DNA of 64,000 nt from Bradyrhizobium iriomotense (lineage in GTDB: Bacteria; Pseudomonadota; Alphaproteobacteria; Rhizobiales; Xanthobacteraceae): positions 1-64,000 of the forward strand of contig NZ_BSOW01000015.1 in assembly GCF_030160715.1 (NCBI RefSeq). The letters run 5' to 3'. The notes under the pieces are model-generated. The model ran no database searches. It saw only the letters and a program-made list of their open reading frames with translations, and had not been told where the DNA came from. Position numbers and translations under genes: made by a program. Below are positions 44,057 through 53,156 of the stretch, piece after piece; position 1 is the stretch's first letter, and each line of letters opens with the position of its first letter.

Positions 44057-45392
44057 TGGCGTTCTCAGGCTTTATGTGAGTGACTGGGCTGGTTTCGGCG
44101 ACAACCCAGGCGGCGGCCTGCAAGAGAGAGCGGTCGCGCCCCTTCGGGCCGATGAGCTGCAGCCCGATCGGTAGACCTTGCTTGCCTCGCAGCAGCGGCA
44201 GGGAAAGCGTTGGTAGGCCGCAGAGGCTCCACGGCATCGACATCACGCCCGAACCCGGCCCCTCTTCGAGCCGCGTCGCTTCGCCGAGCGTAGAGAGAGT
44301 GATAAGCAGGTCGTGCTCGGCAAAGAGACCATCTGCGAGTGCCGTCAGACGGTCGGCGAGAGCGTCGAGTTCGAGATAATGCGGCGCGCTCATGCTCTTG
44401 CCGTTCTGCACTCCGGCCTGTAGGGGCGAGCAAAGCTGCGCGAAATCTTCCGCCGGCAGTCCACCAAATCGGAAGGCAAGATGGGCATCGAGCAGGCCCA
44501 TCGTCACCTCTACGGCCCGGTCGAATTCGGGCGGCAGGACCGGTTCGGGGATCGACACACGAATCCGCGACAGCAAGGTTTTAAGTGCCGTTGCCGCGTC
44601 GAAGGTCACATTGGTCCAACCGGGTCCGCGCACAAAGGCGATGCGGGGGGCAGGAAATTTTCCGACCGGATCGAGTTCCGCAAGCGCCGGGTTGAATGCG
44701 CCGGCGAAGAGCGCGAGATCGTCGACTGAGCGCGCCAAAAGGCCCAGGTGCGCAAGCCGCGGCACCAGAATGTTCGAGCCCGTCATTTCCGTGAAGCCGA
44801 GAGACGGCTTGAAAGCGAAGGCGCCGCAGAAGGACGCGGGCAACGTGGTCGAGGCAGTATGCTGCGTCCCGAGGGCAAGCGGCGTCATATAGTCCACGAC
44901 GGCCGCAGCCGAGCCGGAGGAGGAAACTCCTGGCGAGCGCAAGAGGTCATGCGGATTTCGCGTGGGCGGTGGATGGTACATGCCAAATTCGGAGGTCGCA
45001 GTCTTTCCGAGGATGATTGCCCCAGCCTCGCGCAGCTTGCTTACAGCAGCAGCGTCCGCTTCCGGCACCCTCGCGCGATAAAGCGCACTACCGTACTCCG
45101 ATGGCATATCGGCAGTATCGAAGACGTCCTTCACTCCGACCGGGAGCCCATGCAGGAGACCGAGCGGCTCGCCAACGGCTTGTCGCGCATCTGCGCGCCT
45201 TGCCTGTTCACATGCCACGTCGCGATCGAGATTACTCCACGCTCTAATCTCCGGTTCGCGGGCCGCGACGCGGTCGAGACAGGCCTTCACGAGCGAAAGA
45301 GCAGTGAGACGCCCCTCGCGAATGGCGAGAGCGGCCTCCCGTGCAGAGAGGCGAGCTGGGTCGGCGGATGGCGGGGACGCAATTGGCTGCAT
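44046..45392 (-). CDS. Amidase-signature family amidase
   Basis: A 448-residue enzyme of the amidase-signature family. The catalytic Lys is in PVGVKDVFD (Lys88). The Ser-rich segment reads SPGVSSSGSAAAVVD (cis-Ser), and the region of the Ser nucleophile, usually GSIRxPA, reads TASTTLPASFCG. Only one enzyme copy is seen and no GatB or GatC is nearby, so it is unlikely to be the tRNA amidotransferase subunit. It opens the amidase-phnA-phosphodiesterase operon. It may release a phosphonate from an amide or peptide conjugate; that is inference from context. Confidence 0.85.
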   Translation of the reverse strand: MQPIASPPSADPARLSAREAALAIREGRLTALSLVKACLDRVAAREPEIRAWSNLDRDVACEQARRADARQAVGEPLGLLHGLPVGVKDVFDTADMPSEYGSALYRARVPEADAAAVSKLREAGAIILGKTATSEFGMYHPPPTRNPHDLLRSPGVSSSGSAAAVVDYMTPLALGTQHTASTTLPASFCGAFAFKPSLGFTEMTGSNILVPRLAHLGLLARSVDDLALFAGAFNPALAELDPVGKFPAPRIAFVRGPGWTNVTFDAATALKTLLSRIRVSIPEPVLPPEFDRAVEVTMGLLDAHLAFRFGGLPAEDFAQLCSPLQAGVQNGKSMSAPHYLELDALADRLTALADGLFAEHDLLITLSTLGEATRLEEGPGSGVMSMPWSLCGLPTLSLPLLRGKQGLPIGLQLIGPKGRDRSLLQAAAWVVAETSPVTHIKPENANVA

Positions 45393-45617
45393 TGTGGTGT
45401 TGTTTCGTATGGTGTCGCGATCATGATCTGGCCAGAAGGACGGCCGCGATCATCAATCCATGAATGCTTCCAACCTCTCTCGGATCCGTTTATCGCTGCA
45501 GATCCGGAGCACCCGCCTGATCGCGCAGTCGATATTGATGCTGCACAATGCGAGATTGAGCTTTATCCGACGGCTCTCGTTGCTTCCGCCGCGACATGCG
45601 CGGCTAATGCATAGTCC

Positions 45618-46865
45618 TCACCGCACTTTCGCTTCGTTTTGATCTGCGCTGCATCCGGACGCTGCCGTGCTGCGGAACGCTTCCGTCGCTGGAATGGTGG
45701 CAATCCGCTCGTAATAGTCCCAGGGAAAGCGGCTCTGGCTTGGCATTTTTACGCGATAGACGCCGAGATCATAGATGACGCGACCATTCGCGAGAATTTT
45801 TGCCCCGCTGCCAAAGCGATCAACCGGCGTGGTGCGCATCGTGCCGTTTACCGTGCCGGCATCGTCGGTATTGCTCGTCTTGACGGCCTTCAAATAATGC
45901 GTGACGGAGGCATAAACTCCGGCCTGCTCCCGCGTTGGCATCCGCCCGTGGAGCTTCTCGAAGCGAGTGGCGAAAGCCCGCGTGCCGTCGCTATCGTTCC
46001 AATAGAAGCCGCTGGTGACAATCATGCCCTGCGCTGTTTCGAGCCCGAGGCTGTGGACGTCGGTGATGAAAGCATGCAGCGCAGCCAACTGCTGGTTTTT
46101 CTGTCCGATCCCAAACTGACCGGCCTGCTTGATCGCATTGACGGTGTCCGCGCCGGCACTGGCGAGAGCGATCACCTGCGCCTGCGAGCTCTGGGCACGC
46201 AACAAGAGCGAGGCGAAATCCGCCGTGTTGAGCGGATGGCGAACATTGCCGACGACCTTGCCACCATGATCCTGAACAACCTGTGTCGCATCACGCTCCA
46301 GGTCGTGACCGAATGCGTAGTCCGCTGTTAAGAAAAACCATGAACGCAATCCTTGCTCGGTCAGCGCGGCGGCCGTGCCACGAGCCAGAGCATAAGTATC
46401 GTCGGTCCAATGCGTGACGTAAGGTGAGCATCGCACGCCAGTGATCTCGGCACTGGCCGCACCTGAGACCATCAAGGCACGCTTCTTTTCAGAGGCGAGC
46501 GTCATGAGCCCCAACACAGCGCCGGTATGAGGTAGATCAACGATGACATCGACGCCACGGCGATCGAACCATTCCCGCGCAATACTGACGGCAATATCGG
46601 GCTTGTTCTGGTGATCCCCCGTAACGAGCTCGATTGGAACCCCGCCTACGGTGCCCCCCGCATTCTCGACCGCCATTCGCGCTGCAATGATCGAGCCTAA
46701 ACCGCCGACATCGGCCACCACGCCGCTTTGATCGCCCATCACGCCGATCACAACCTTGCCGTCGGTGAACTGCGCATGTGCGCAGGAAGTCCAAACCAGA
46801 CCCGTCAGCAGCGACACAATCAAATTACGAAGCATCAGGAGATTTCCCTTCATGGAAAGGACCAT
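45618..46865 (-). CDS. Branched-chain-amino-acid-type (LivJ family) ABC binding protein
   Basis: A 415-residue periplasmic binding protein with a signal peptide (LRNLIVSLLTGLVWTSCAHAQ). The family body starts at GKVVIGVMGDQSGV and includes ELVTGDHQNKPDIAVSIAREWFDR, LPHTGAVLGLMTLASEKKRA, FFLTADYAFGHDLERDA and RFPWDYYERIATIP. Starts at 46865, 46853 and 46835 are all possible; the last lies directly before the signal peptide. No Liv permease or ATPase is in the window. It is divergent from the SorC regulator and upstream of the amidase, so its ligand may be the amide-containing compound or phosphonate. Confidence 0.88.
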   Translation of the reverse strand: MVLSMKGNLLMLRNLIVSLLTGLVWTSCAHAQFTDGKVVIGVMGDQSGVVADVGGLGSIIAARMAVENAGGTVGGVPIELVTGDHQNKPDIAVSIAREWFDRRGVDVIVDLPHTGAVLGLMTLASEKKRALMVSGAASAEITGVRCSPYVTHWTDDTYALARGTAAALTEQGLRSWFFLTADYAFGHDLERDATQVVQDHGGKVVGNVRHPLNTADFASLLLRAQSSQAQVIALASAGADTVNAIKQAGQFGIGQKNQQLAALHAFITDVHSLGLETAQGMIVTSGFYWNDSDGTRAFATRFEKLHGRMPTREQAGVYASVTHYLKAVKTSNTDDAGTVNGTMRTTPVDRFGSGAKILANGRVIYDLGVYRVKMPSQSRFPWDYYERIATIPATEAFRSTAASGCSADQNEAKVR

Positions 46866-46882
46866 ATCCTCCAGCTGAGACC

Positions 46883-46909
46883 CATTTGTGACGATTCTGG
46901 TACATTTGT
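46883..46909. promoter_or_regulatory. Two CATTTGT direct repeats in the SorC/binding-protein gap
   Basis: CATTTGT occurs at 46883-46889 and 46903-46909, exactly 20 bases apart (two helical turns), in the ~110-base divergent gap. A third CATTTGT lies near 48458. Regularly spaced direct repeats next to a SorC-type gene are candidate operators. No functional proof is available from sequence. Confidence 0.35.
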
Positions 46910-46972
46910 TCGATGCGAATCTCCCTCTGGGCGCGGGGCGCCTTTCGCGCTATCCCCATTCGCGGAGACAGC

Positions 46973-47932
46973 ATGACAACTGACAACAATGACGCAGATG
47001 GCAGCTTCGACGCCGCGCTGGCGGCCCGGATCTGCTGGCACTATTTCAAGGAAGGGCAAACTCAGGAGCTGATCGCCCAGCAACTCAATCTCACCCGGAA
47101 GAGGGTGAACAGGATGCTCGGTGAAGCGCGCGAGCGCGGATTGGTCCAGATCACGATCCAGCGTCCGCTCGGCCTTTGCAGCGAACTGGAATCTCGACTG
47201 ACCAACATGTTCGGGCTGCGACACGCCATTGTCGTACCTTCGCCGATCGGCAATACCGACGTGCGAGTCTTGGTAGGCTCCGCCGCGGGCGATTACATTT
47301 CCGATCACCTCACGCCGGGTGCAGCGCTCGGCATAACATGGGGCGGCACGATCAATGCAGCGGCGCAAAGCGTGAGGCGCCGAAGTGGGGAAGCCAATCG
47401 CGTCGTGCTGCTTTGCGGGGGTCTGGCGGAAAGTACGTCGATCAACCCTTATGACAACGCGTCGATGATGGCGCGTGCGCTGGACGCTCGATGTTATTAC
47501 ATTACCGCACCGATGTTTGCCGCTTCTGCTGAACTACGCGACTTGTTGCTAGTTAGCGAGCCGGTGCGGTCGGTACTTGCCATGGTCCCTAAACTTGACC
47601 TAGCGCTGTTGAGCGCCATCGATCTGACTGACCAGTCAAAAGCATTGGAATATGGCGTAATATCGTGGAACGACTGGCGATCCCTGCGCGCCGCAGGGGC
47701 CGTCGGCGATATTTGTGGTCACTATCTCGACGCGGACGGAAATCTCGTGGAACATTCGCTTACCGCGCGCGTGATCAATCCTTCCATCAAATCTTTGCAG
47801 GTCATTCCGCTCCGGGTTCTGGCGGCGGGCGGAGCCTCGAAAGTGTCGATCGTTCGCGCCGCGATCAAGGCGGGGCTTTGCAATGTCCTTATTACGGACG
47901 AAAGCGCTGCGACTGCCCTGGTCCGACGTTGA
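46973..47932 (+). CDS. SorC/DeoR-type transcriptional regulator
   Basis: A 319-residue regulator. The ATG at 46973 has GGAG about six bases upstream. The N-terminal HTH reads CWHYFKEGQTQELIAQQLNLTRKRVNRMLGEARERGLV. The C-terminal sugar-phosphate-binding domain follows, with LTPGAALGITWGGTINAAA, VLLCGGLAESTSINPYDN, ARCYYITAPMFAASAELRD and VAAGGASKVSIVRAAIKAGLCNVLITDESAA-like segments, the standard SorC end. It is divergent from the LivJ-type binding protein and probably regulates the amidase-phnA operon or its transport protein. Confidence 0.9.
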   Translation: MTTDNNDADGSFDAALAARICWHYFKEGQTQELIAQQLNLTRKRVNRMLGEARERGLVQITIQRPLGLCSELESRLTNMFGLRHAIVVPSPIGNTDVRVLVGSAAGDYISDHLTPGAALGITWGGTINAAAQSVRRRSGEANRVVLLCGGLAESTSINPYDNASMMARALDARCYYITAPMFAASAELRDLLLVSEPVRSVLAMVPKLDLALLSAIDLTDQSKALEYGVISWNDWRSLRAAGAVGDICGHYLDADGNLVEHSLTARVINPSIKSLQVIPLRVLAAGGASKVSIVRAAIKAGLCNVLITDESAATALVRR

Positions 47933-49070
47933 CGTAGATAACGGAGCAGCCACTGATGTGCTGCGCCGGCTCAGTGGAAACAAGCTTCGACGGATTGCCG
48001 AGGCTGGTGACCACGGATCGTGCGGCGGCGCTCATCCTCGATGGCGGAAGGGGTTCAACTTGCAGGTGTCACCCGTCCTGCGTGCATAAAGCTGACAAGC
48101 CGACCCCCGCATAACTTCGCCACTTATTGACGTTGGGGAGTTAGCAAGCCCTCCCGCTTTTCCTTGATACGGCGCGCAAGTGCTATCTTGCCCTTTCTAG
48201 AGGTGCCCCTCCGAGTAGCGCCCAGATCTCGGTGCGAAACGAGCTCGCTAAGGCCTTTTGCCACCGAGGTCGGGAAAAATATGCAAACGACTGGCGCCCG
48301 ACATCGGTGATCGTCGTTGTGCCAGATCCCGGCCGCGCACGATGGACGGCCGGTTTAGTAGGCAGCCTGAACCGCGAATGTAGCATGAGTTGAAATTGCG
48401 GGACTATTAGAAAAGCTCTCTCTGGCGGGGCCTACAACCTTTTTTAGAACCGTAACACATTTGTGCCACGATGGGGATATTTGTGACTGATGAGAAACTC
48501 CGGGCGCGTTACGCGTTTCGAGCTATGCCTCTTCGCGGAAACAACAACGCAGAGTCGACGCCCGTGGCCTTTTCTACGGGATTCCTTGTGCAGGTCGACG
48601 AGCAGCTTGGTCCCGGCGCTGTTGTGGTGCCCAACGGCTCCCGATCCATCGGGACTTTGGCACGAGAGGGTTACCGCAACTTCACGTCATCAACGTCACA
48701 GGGCTCGGTGAACCCAATCGCTCAGGCCGGGCGCAGACGAGAAAGCGAACGTTCATTAACGTGGCACATTCGGAACGACATGACGCTGATCCGATGGAAG
48801 CGGTGTACTGCACCTCTCGTCAAAGTCGCCGGTGACAGGACTATTGCTGTGCTGCGCGCCTGCCGTCGACTGATGACGCTCACAAGCAATCCCCACTTTG
48901 TCACGCTGCCAACTTCAAGCCGTGAGGCAAGGAAGAAGATTGAATTCCGTCGAGCCACCCGAAACGGTCATCGAATCAGAGGAATTAGTGAAACGTGATG
49001 CTCGTCCGACGAGCAAGGTCGGCGTCGCGCTGATGGTCGGAAGAAGAAAAAAGACGGGGAGGAAGTTACA
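47933..49070. other. Region without a firmly supported gene; possible molybdoenzyme remnant
   Basis: About 1.1 kb. A plus-strand frame from ~48480 contains LVQVDEQLGPGAVVVPNG, then GTLAREGYRNFTSSTSQ and IAQAG. This weakly recalls the C-terminus of DMSO/TMAO-reductase-type molybdoenzymes (PGVV, GSL, N-LT, TS-LAQA). The match is too loose for a gene call. The rest shows no recognisable family. The promoter of the traR-like gene must lie near its right end. Confidence 0.3.
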
Positions 49071-49775
49071 TTGGATGGGCTATTACAGGGATTGATAGAC
49101 GCTGTCGATCTGGCGCACGACGAGCGCTCCATTCGCAACGCGCTCAAGAAGTTTACTGTCTCATCCGGCTTCGATCGCTACGCCTACATTCATGTGCACG
49201 CCGACGATGCGGTTGCTTTCAGTGATTATCCTGCGGAATGGCTGAACCGCTATTTTGCAAACCATTACACGATCATCGATCCTGTCGTGACCACCGCCAA
49301 GCGCTGCATGCGAATGTTCGCGTGGTCGGCGGAGGAGCGCAACGTGCGCAAAAGCTCGCCCGAGATCAAGCAATTCTATTCCGAGGCAACTGACTTCGGC
49401 ATCCGCTCCGGCGTCTCCGTTCCGATCAGGACAAGCTATGGCCGCACCGCGATGATCACACTCGCATCGGATCGGCGGCGGGTCGAGGTCCCGCCATGGG
49501 ATCCGATGCAGGCGGCGTTGGCGCTCGCCTACATTCATGTTCACCTCAGCCTGGTGTCTGAGTCGTCCTTCAAAACGGCGGATGTGACGTTGTCGACGCA
49601 GGAAGCGACCTCGCTGAGCTGGTCGTCACACGGCAAGTCTATGAACGTGATCGCGGACTTGCTTGGGATCAGGCCACGAACAGTCCAGTTCTATCTGGAC
49701 AATGCGCGCGACAAACTCGGCGCCAGCAATCTCCAGCAGGCCGTGCGTATCGCCATGGAGAAGAAGTTGATTTAG
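49071..49775 (+). CDS. traR: TraR-like LuxR-family quorum-sensing regulator
   Basis: A 234-residue protein, the same length as TraR of Ti plasmids. The acyl-homoserine-lactone pocket residues known from TraR occur at identical positions: Trp57, Tyr61, Asp70 and Trp85. The FGIRSGVSVPI segment is also conserved. The C-terminal LuxR HTH includes GKSMNVIADLLGIRPRTVQFYL. The start is the TTG at 49071 with GGGGAGG nine bases upstream; the nearby ATG at 49074 is out of frame. With the adjacent antiactivator TraM it is expected to control the tra genes. No traI synthase is in the window. Confidence 0.9.
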   Translation: MDGLLQGLIDAVDLAHDERSIRNALKKFTVSSGFDRYAYIHVHADDAVAFSDYPAEWLNRYFANHYTIIDPVVTTAKRCMRMFAWSAEERNVRKSSPEIKQFYSEATDFGIRSGVSVPIRTSYGRTAMITLASDRRRVEVPPWDPMQAALALAYIHVHLSLVSESSFKTADVTLSTQEATSLSWSSHGKSMNVIADLLGIRPRTVQFYLDNARDKLGASNLQQAVRIAMEKKLI

Positions 49776-49902
49776 TCCATCGTGACACGTTTACCGGACG
49801 ATCCCTGCTCTTTGCAATCTTAGTTCAAACGAACGGAGACCACGACGGCCAACCCGGAGCTAGCCGATCCGCGACTGCCTTTCCTGTGAGTTGCCGCGAC
49901 GA

Positions 49903-50232
49903 CTATCCGGCAGGGACTTTGGGGACGTAGCCGAGGCGATCGATCAGCTTGTTAAGGACAAGCTGACGCGCCCGATGCTCGGTCTCCGCATGTTCATGGA
50001 TTCGTTGGAGCTCCGCCCGGCGTTCGGGACAACAGTCGGTGTCGGCCTCTGCGGCCACCCGCTGCAACCGGGCTGTCTCGGCGAGCGCGACGCTCGCACG
50101 GTATTCGCGAATGGCGTCGATGGTCAAGCGTTCAAGCTCAGGTTGTGCCATTCCCCTGAAGATGTGCTCAAGATCGCAGTTGAGCCCAGCGCCGGGCGAT
50201 TCATCATCATTGTTCGATACCACAATTCTCAC
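49903..50232 (-). CDS. traM: TraM-like antiactivator of TraR
   Basis: A 109-residue mostly helical protein. Two parts match TraM of Ti plasmids: PELERLTIDAIREYR near the middle of the N-terminal half, and the C-terminal ending LNKLIDRLGYVPKVPAG. TraM binds TraR and blocks its DNA binding until signal levels are high. It is convergent with the traR-like gene, as in many rhizobial plasmids. The start at 50232 gives a tail-like N-terminus; the internal Met at MAQPELERL would give a core of ~80 residues. Confidence 0.8.
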   Translation of the reverse strand: MRIVVSNNDDESPGAGLNCDLEHIFRGMAQPELERLTIDAIREYRASVALAETARLQRVAAEADTDCCPERRAELQRIHEHAETEHRARQLVLNKLIDRLGYVPKVPAG

Positions 50233-50833
50233 GCAGACTTGGTCCGCGGTGCGCCCCCGCCGACGATAATCCCCTTGATCCCAAGCCGGGGGTTAGAAAA
50301 CCGCGATTAGACGGTCCCTGTGACCTTTAGCACCGAGATGCCTGGACATACGTCGCAGGCCCCCGGCCGTTAGGTCAGAGGATCCCGGTGCCGTCACGGC
50401 CGGCACCAACCGCTAATCGAGGGGTTTCTAAGCCCCGAGGCAGCGCGTACTGCCCTACGGTTCCTTATAGATTGAAGATAGATTCGGCGCTAGCCGAGGA
50501 GAATGTGGCGAATTGAACCAAGTTGGTGTGCTCTGTGCGGCCAAGGGCCTGGCGACATGAAGGGTTGCGCCGATGATTGGTGACGTCCGACGCCTGCTGT
50601 TGGATTGAGGAAGAGCATGACCGGCTGGAGAGCGACCTTGCGTCGCCGAGCCTCGCGCGCATGACCGAATATGCGATAGCGCGTCAGAGCGGCAACCCCA
50701 CCTCTCCGCAGAATCGGCTGGATCGCGAAGCGCCTGCAAATCAGCATCAGGGAGCTCACGGCCGACAGCATGGCGCTGCCGCCCTATCCACTAGACCCCT
50801 GGCTTTTCCAGCTGAGGTCGTTCCCCGCAAGGC
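50233..50833. other. Intergenic region, no supported gene
   Basis: About 600 bases between traM and traH. A hairpin-forming stretch lies at about 50392-50412 (ggtgccg paired with cggcacc). Short frames on both strands have no recognisable family. No tRNA or attachment site was found. Confidence 0.4.
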
Positions 50834-51454
50834 CTATTTCGGCTTGTTGATGCCAATGCCGGTCAGATCGATCCTGATGCCCGCCTTGTTCGGATCACCC
50901 GGCTCTCTGTCTTGCTGGGTACGATCGTCCGGACGGCTCGGAGGCCTCGCCGCGTCACCTTCCGCGGGCTTGTCGCCAACGTCCGACGCCCCCTTGCGGG
51001 CTGGCAGGCTGCCGGGATCGGGCTCGTCGAATACATATTTCCCGTCGAAATAGCCACTTTTCCAGGCGTCGATCGCTTCGCCGAACGCCTCATCGACCGG
51101 CGCGCCATACCATTTCGTGACGATGCGATAAATCTTGCCGAACAGCGCGGTACCCATCCTGATATTGGCGCAGGCGTCGACGAGATCGGGCTTGAGCTCG
51201 GCTGTGTCGGTGACGCCGAGCCCGGCCGGATATTGGGTCACGCCCACGCGGACCATCGCCTGGCCGACGTAACGGCGAATCAGCTCCATGGCCTCAGCCG
51301 CGGTCTTGGGCGGCGTCACCAGGATGACGCGGTTTCCGGTCCGGACCGTGACGGCGAGCGGATCGGGTGCCCCGACCGCACGGATGAATTTCTCGACGAT
51401 CGCGGGCTTCAGAGTAGGATCGGCGCATTGATGAATGGTGGCGGCATCGATCAT
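50834..51454 (-). CDS. traH: TraH conjugal-transfer protein
   Basis: A 206-residue protein with the TraH pattern of Ti/rhizobial plasmids: TLKPAIVEKFIRAVGAPDPLAVTVRTGNRVILV, then MELIRRYVGQAMVRVGVTQYPAG and ELKPDLVDACANIRMGTALFGKIYRIV. The C-terminal third is polar and low complexity (RPDDRTQQDREPGDP). Its molecular role is not well defined. It is the last gene of the leftward traA-traF-traB-traH operon. Confidence 0.88.
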   Translation of the reverse strand: MIDAATIHQCADPTLKPAIVEKFIRAVGAPDPLAVTVRTGNRVILVTPPKTAAEAMELIRRYVGQAMVRVGVTQYPAGLGVTDTAELKPDLVDACANIRMGTALFGKIYRIVTKWYGAPVDEAFGEAIDAWKSGYFDGKYVFDEPDPGSLPARKGASDVGDKPAEGDAARPPSRPDDRTQQDREPGDPNKAGIRIDLTGIGINKPK

Positions 51455-51466
51455 ACTGATCCCCCT

Positions 51467-52603
51467 TCAGGTGTTGAACGAGAGCACGAGCGGCATCGCG
51501 AACAGGCGCGCCCAGGCCTGTGTGCTCGCTCTTTGAACGGCGAGGACGTTGGTGCCGGCGGTCCACCAGTCGTTGCCAACAGCGACAAGCACGCCGGGCG
51601 AGTGGAGCATCGACTGCAGGACGGGCCAGACGAGCAACTGCTCGTAACAGATCAAGGGCGCGACGCGTCTGCCGGCGGACTCGACGACGGGGTTGGCAAA
51701 GAGGGTAGCCCTGGCGCCTCCGCCCTGCCCTGTCCATGCGAGCCAGGGTTGCCACATCGAGACCGGGACCGGCATGCGCTCGCCGTAGAGGGGGCGCGCG
51801 CGACCGGCGCTGATCTCCATCATGGCGTTGTCATAGCCTTCGCGATCGACGATCGCCGCACCGGCGATCACCGTGATGTCGGAGCCGCGAAGGCCGTCCA
51901 TCCAGACGCCGCTCGTGGTCGGCGTCCACAGCCCGGCCGCACTCTCGGGAAGCACGACAACGCGCGCTCCGGCCGCGCCCGCTTCGCGCACGCGCTGGAG
52001 AAGCGTCTGGGATTGATCGAGATCGGGAGTCCGGCCGAGCGCGCTGCCAAGCCTGGTATCCAGACCAATCCATCCGTCTGGTGGCGATGGCGCGATCCAG
52101 TGCGCGGCCGACCAGGCCCAGAAACCGGCCACAACGATCGCCGCGACGGGCCACTTGCCGGTCGTCATGGTGAGCAGGATTGCCGCGGTCGCGCCCAGTC
52201 CCCACCACCCCCATCCGGGAAAGAGAGCGCCGGCCGCGGTGATCGGGTGTGCCCATCCGACGATCCCGAACGGAGGAACGCTCATCAGGAACGCCGCAAG
52301 CCCAAAGCAAAACGCACTCTCCCACCCCGGCCGGCTTTGCCACAGCGGGGCGTGGACGAGGACGAAGGCGGCCGCGGCGCCGATCCACAAGACGATGCCG
52401 ACGCCGAGATCCGTGCCGTAGAAATTGATGACGCCCTGCGGCAGCCCGCGCGATGCCGCCAGGAAATAGGCGGCGCTCACTGCCGCTGCAATCACCCGCG
52501 ACGGCGCAAACGCCCACAGCGCTGGGAAGGCGCAGGCGAGCGGCAGGGCGCGCGCGTGACCGCACCAGGCAGCAGCCCCGAAGCCGGCCGCGGCCACGGC
52601 CAT
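51467..52603 (-). CDS. traB: TraB conjugal-transfer protein, nitrilase-like
   Basis: A 378-residue membrane-linked protein. The ATG at 52603 is chosen because it lies 19 bases after the traF stop and begins the hydrophobic TraB head; the longer frame to 52867 runs into traF. Membrane segments fill the first 160 residues (FFLAASRGLPQG, GVGIVLWIGAAAAFVLVHAPLW). The carbon-nitrogen-hydrolase-like domain follows: ARVVVLPESAAGLWTP (Glu), and PLICYEQLLVWPVL, with Cys at the usual nucleophile place, and VAVGNDWWTAGTN. It matches TraB of Ti plasmids in order and length. Confidence 0.88.
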   Translation of the reverse strand: MAVAAAGFGAAAWCGHARALPLACAFPALWAFAPSRVIAAAVSAAYFLAASRGLPQGVINFYGTDLGVGIVLWIGAAAAFVLVHAPLWQSRPGWESAFCFGLAAFLMSVPPFGIVGWAHPITAAGALFPGWGWWGLGATAAILLTMTTGKWPVAAIVVAGFWAWSAAHWIAPSPPDGWIGLDTRLGSALGRTPDLDQSQTLLQRVREAGAAGARVVVLPESAAGLWTPTTSGVWMDGLRGSDITVIAGAAIVDREGYDNAMMEISAGRARPLYGERMPVPVSMWQPWLAWTGQGGGARATLFANPVVESAGRRVAPLICYEQLLVWPVLQSMLHSPGVLVAVGNDWWTAGTNVLAVQRASTQAWARLFAMPLVLSFNT

Positions 52604-52622
52604 CACCGCACCGCGCCAGGCG

Positions 52623-53156
52623 CTAGGGGCCGAAGGTGAGAATTGGCCGGGCGAGGCCGAGAATGCCCGACGACGGGATCGTACCGAAGTAGCGGGAATC
52701 ATAGGAGCCTGCGAAATCGGAGTGGAGATAGAGGTCGCCGTCGGGAATGACGCCGCCGGCAAACGGGGCGAGTGGACGGCCGGCGGCATCGGTGTGCCGG
52801 ACATCGGAACCTGTGAGCGGACGGCCGTCGATAAAGACCTGATCAGCCACATCGATCTGCTGGCCACTGACGGCGGCGACGGTCTTGATGAGCGGGCTTA
52901 AGCCTCCGGCGCAAAGCCCGCGCCGGATGTAACCGCGCGCGAATGCGCGTTCAAACTCGGCCGTCTCAGGCGGACAGATAAAGACGAGATCGCCGGCGGC
53001 AGCGGCCCGATCCAGCGTCTCGATCCGCCACAGGCCGCGCGGGTAGCTCGCCGTCATGTTGATGCGCAGTCCGGTGCACCAACCGGCGCCTGCCACGGCG
53101 GCGACGAGGCCGGCACCCGCCACCAGGATCACCAAGGGGAAGCGCCGTATGCTCAT
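52623..53156 (-). CDS. traF: TraF conjugal-transfer signal-peptidase-like protein
   Basis: A 177-residue S26-type protease with one N-terminal membrane segment (LVILVAGAGLVAAVAGAGW). The catalytic Ser is in NMTASYPRGLWRI and the Lys in LSPLIKTVAAVSGQ. The C-terminus holds DGDLYLHSDFAGSYDSRYFGTIPSSGILGLA, typical of the family. TraF matures the conjugative pilin. The start overlaps the traA stop as ATGA, so the two genes are translationally coupled. Confidence 0.93.
   Translation of the reverse strand: MSIRRFPLVILVAGAGLVAAVAGAGWCTGLRINMTASYPRGLWRIETLDRAAAAGDLVFICPPETAEFERAFARGYIRRGLCAGGLSPLIKTVAAVSGQQIDVADQVFIDGRPLTGSDVRHTDAAGRPLAPFAGGVIPDGDLYLHSDFAGSYDSRYFGTIPSSGILGLARPILTFGP

Noticed and set aside
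48471..48998. A 175-codon plus-strand gene
   Set aside because: Only a weak resemblance to the end of a molybdoenzyme was seen and the second half is unconvincing, so it is described only as a possible remnant.
50390..50415. A hairpin as tRNA, attachment site or riboswitch
   Set aside because: There is only one 7-bp stem with no tRNA cloverleaf, repeat partner or aptamer-like context.
50912..52639. A 575-codon plus-strand open frame
   Set aside because: It is antisense to traH and traB, which have clear family motifs. The protein is Arg/Gly/Asp-rich without a family, as expected for a high-GC shadow frame.
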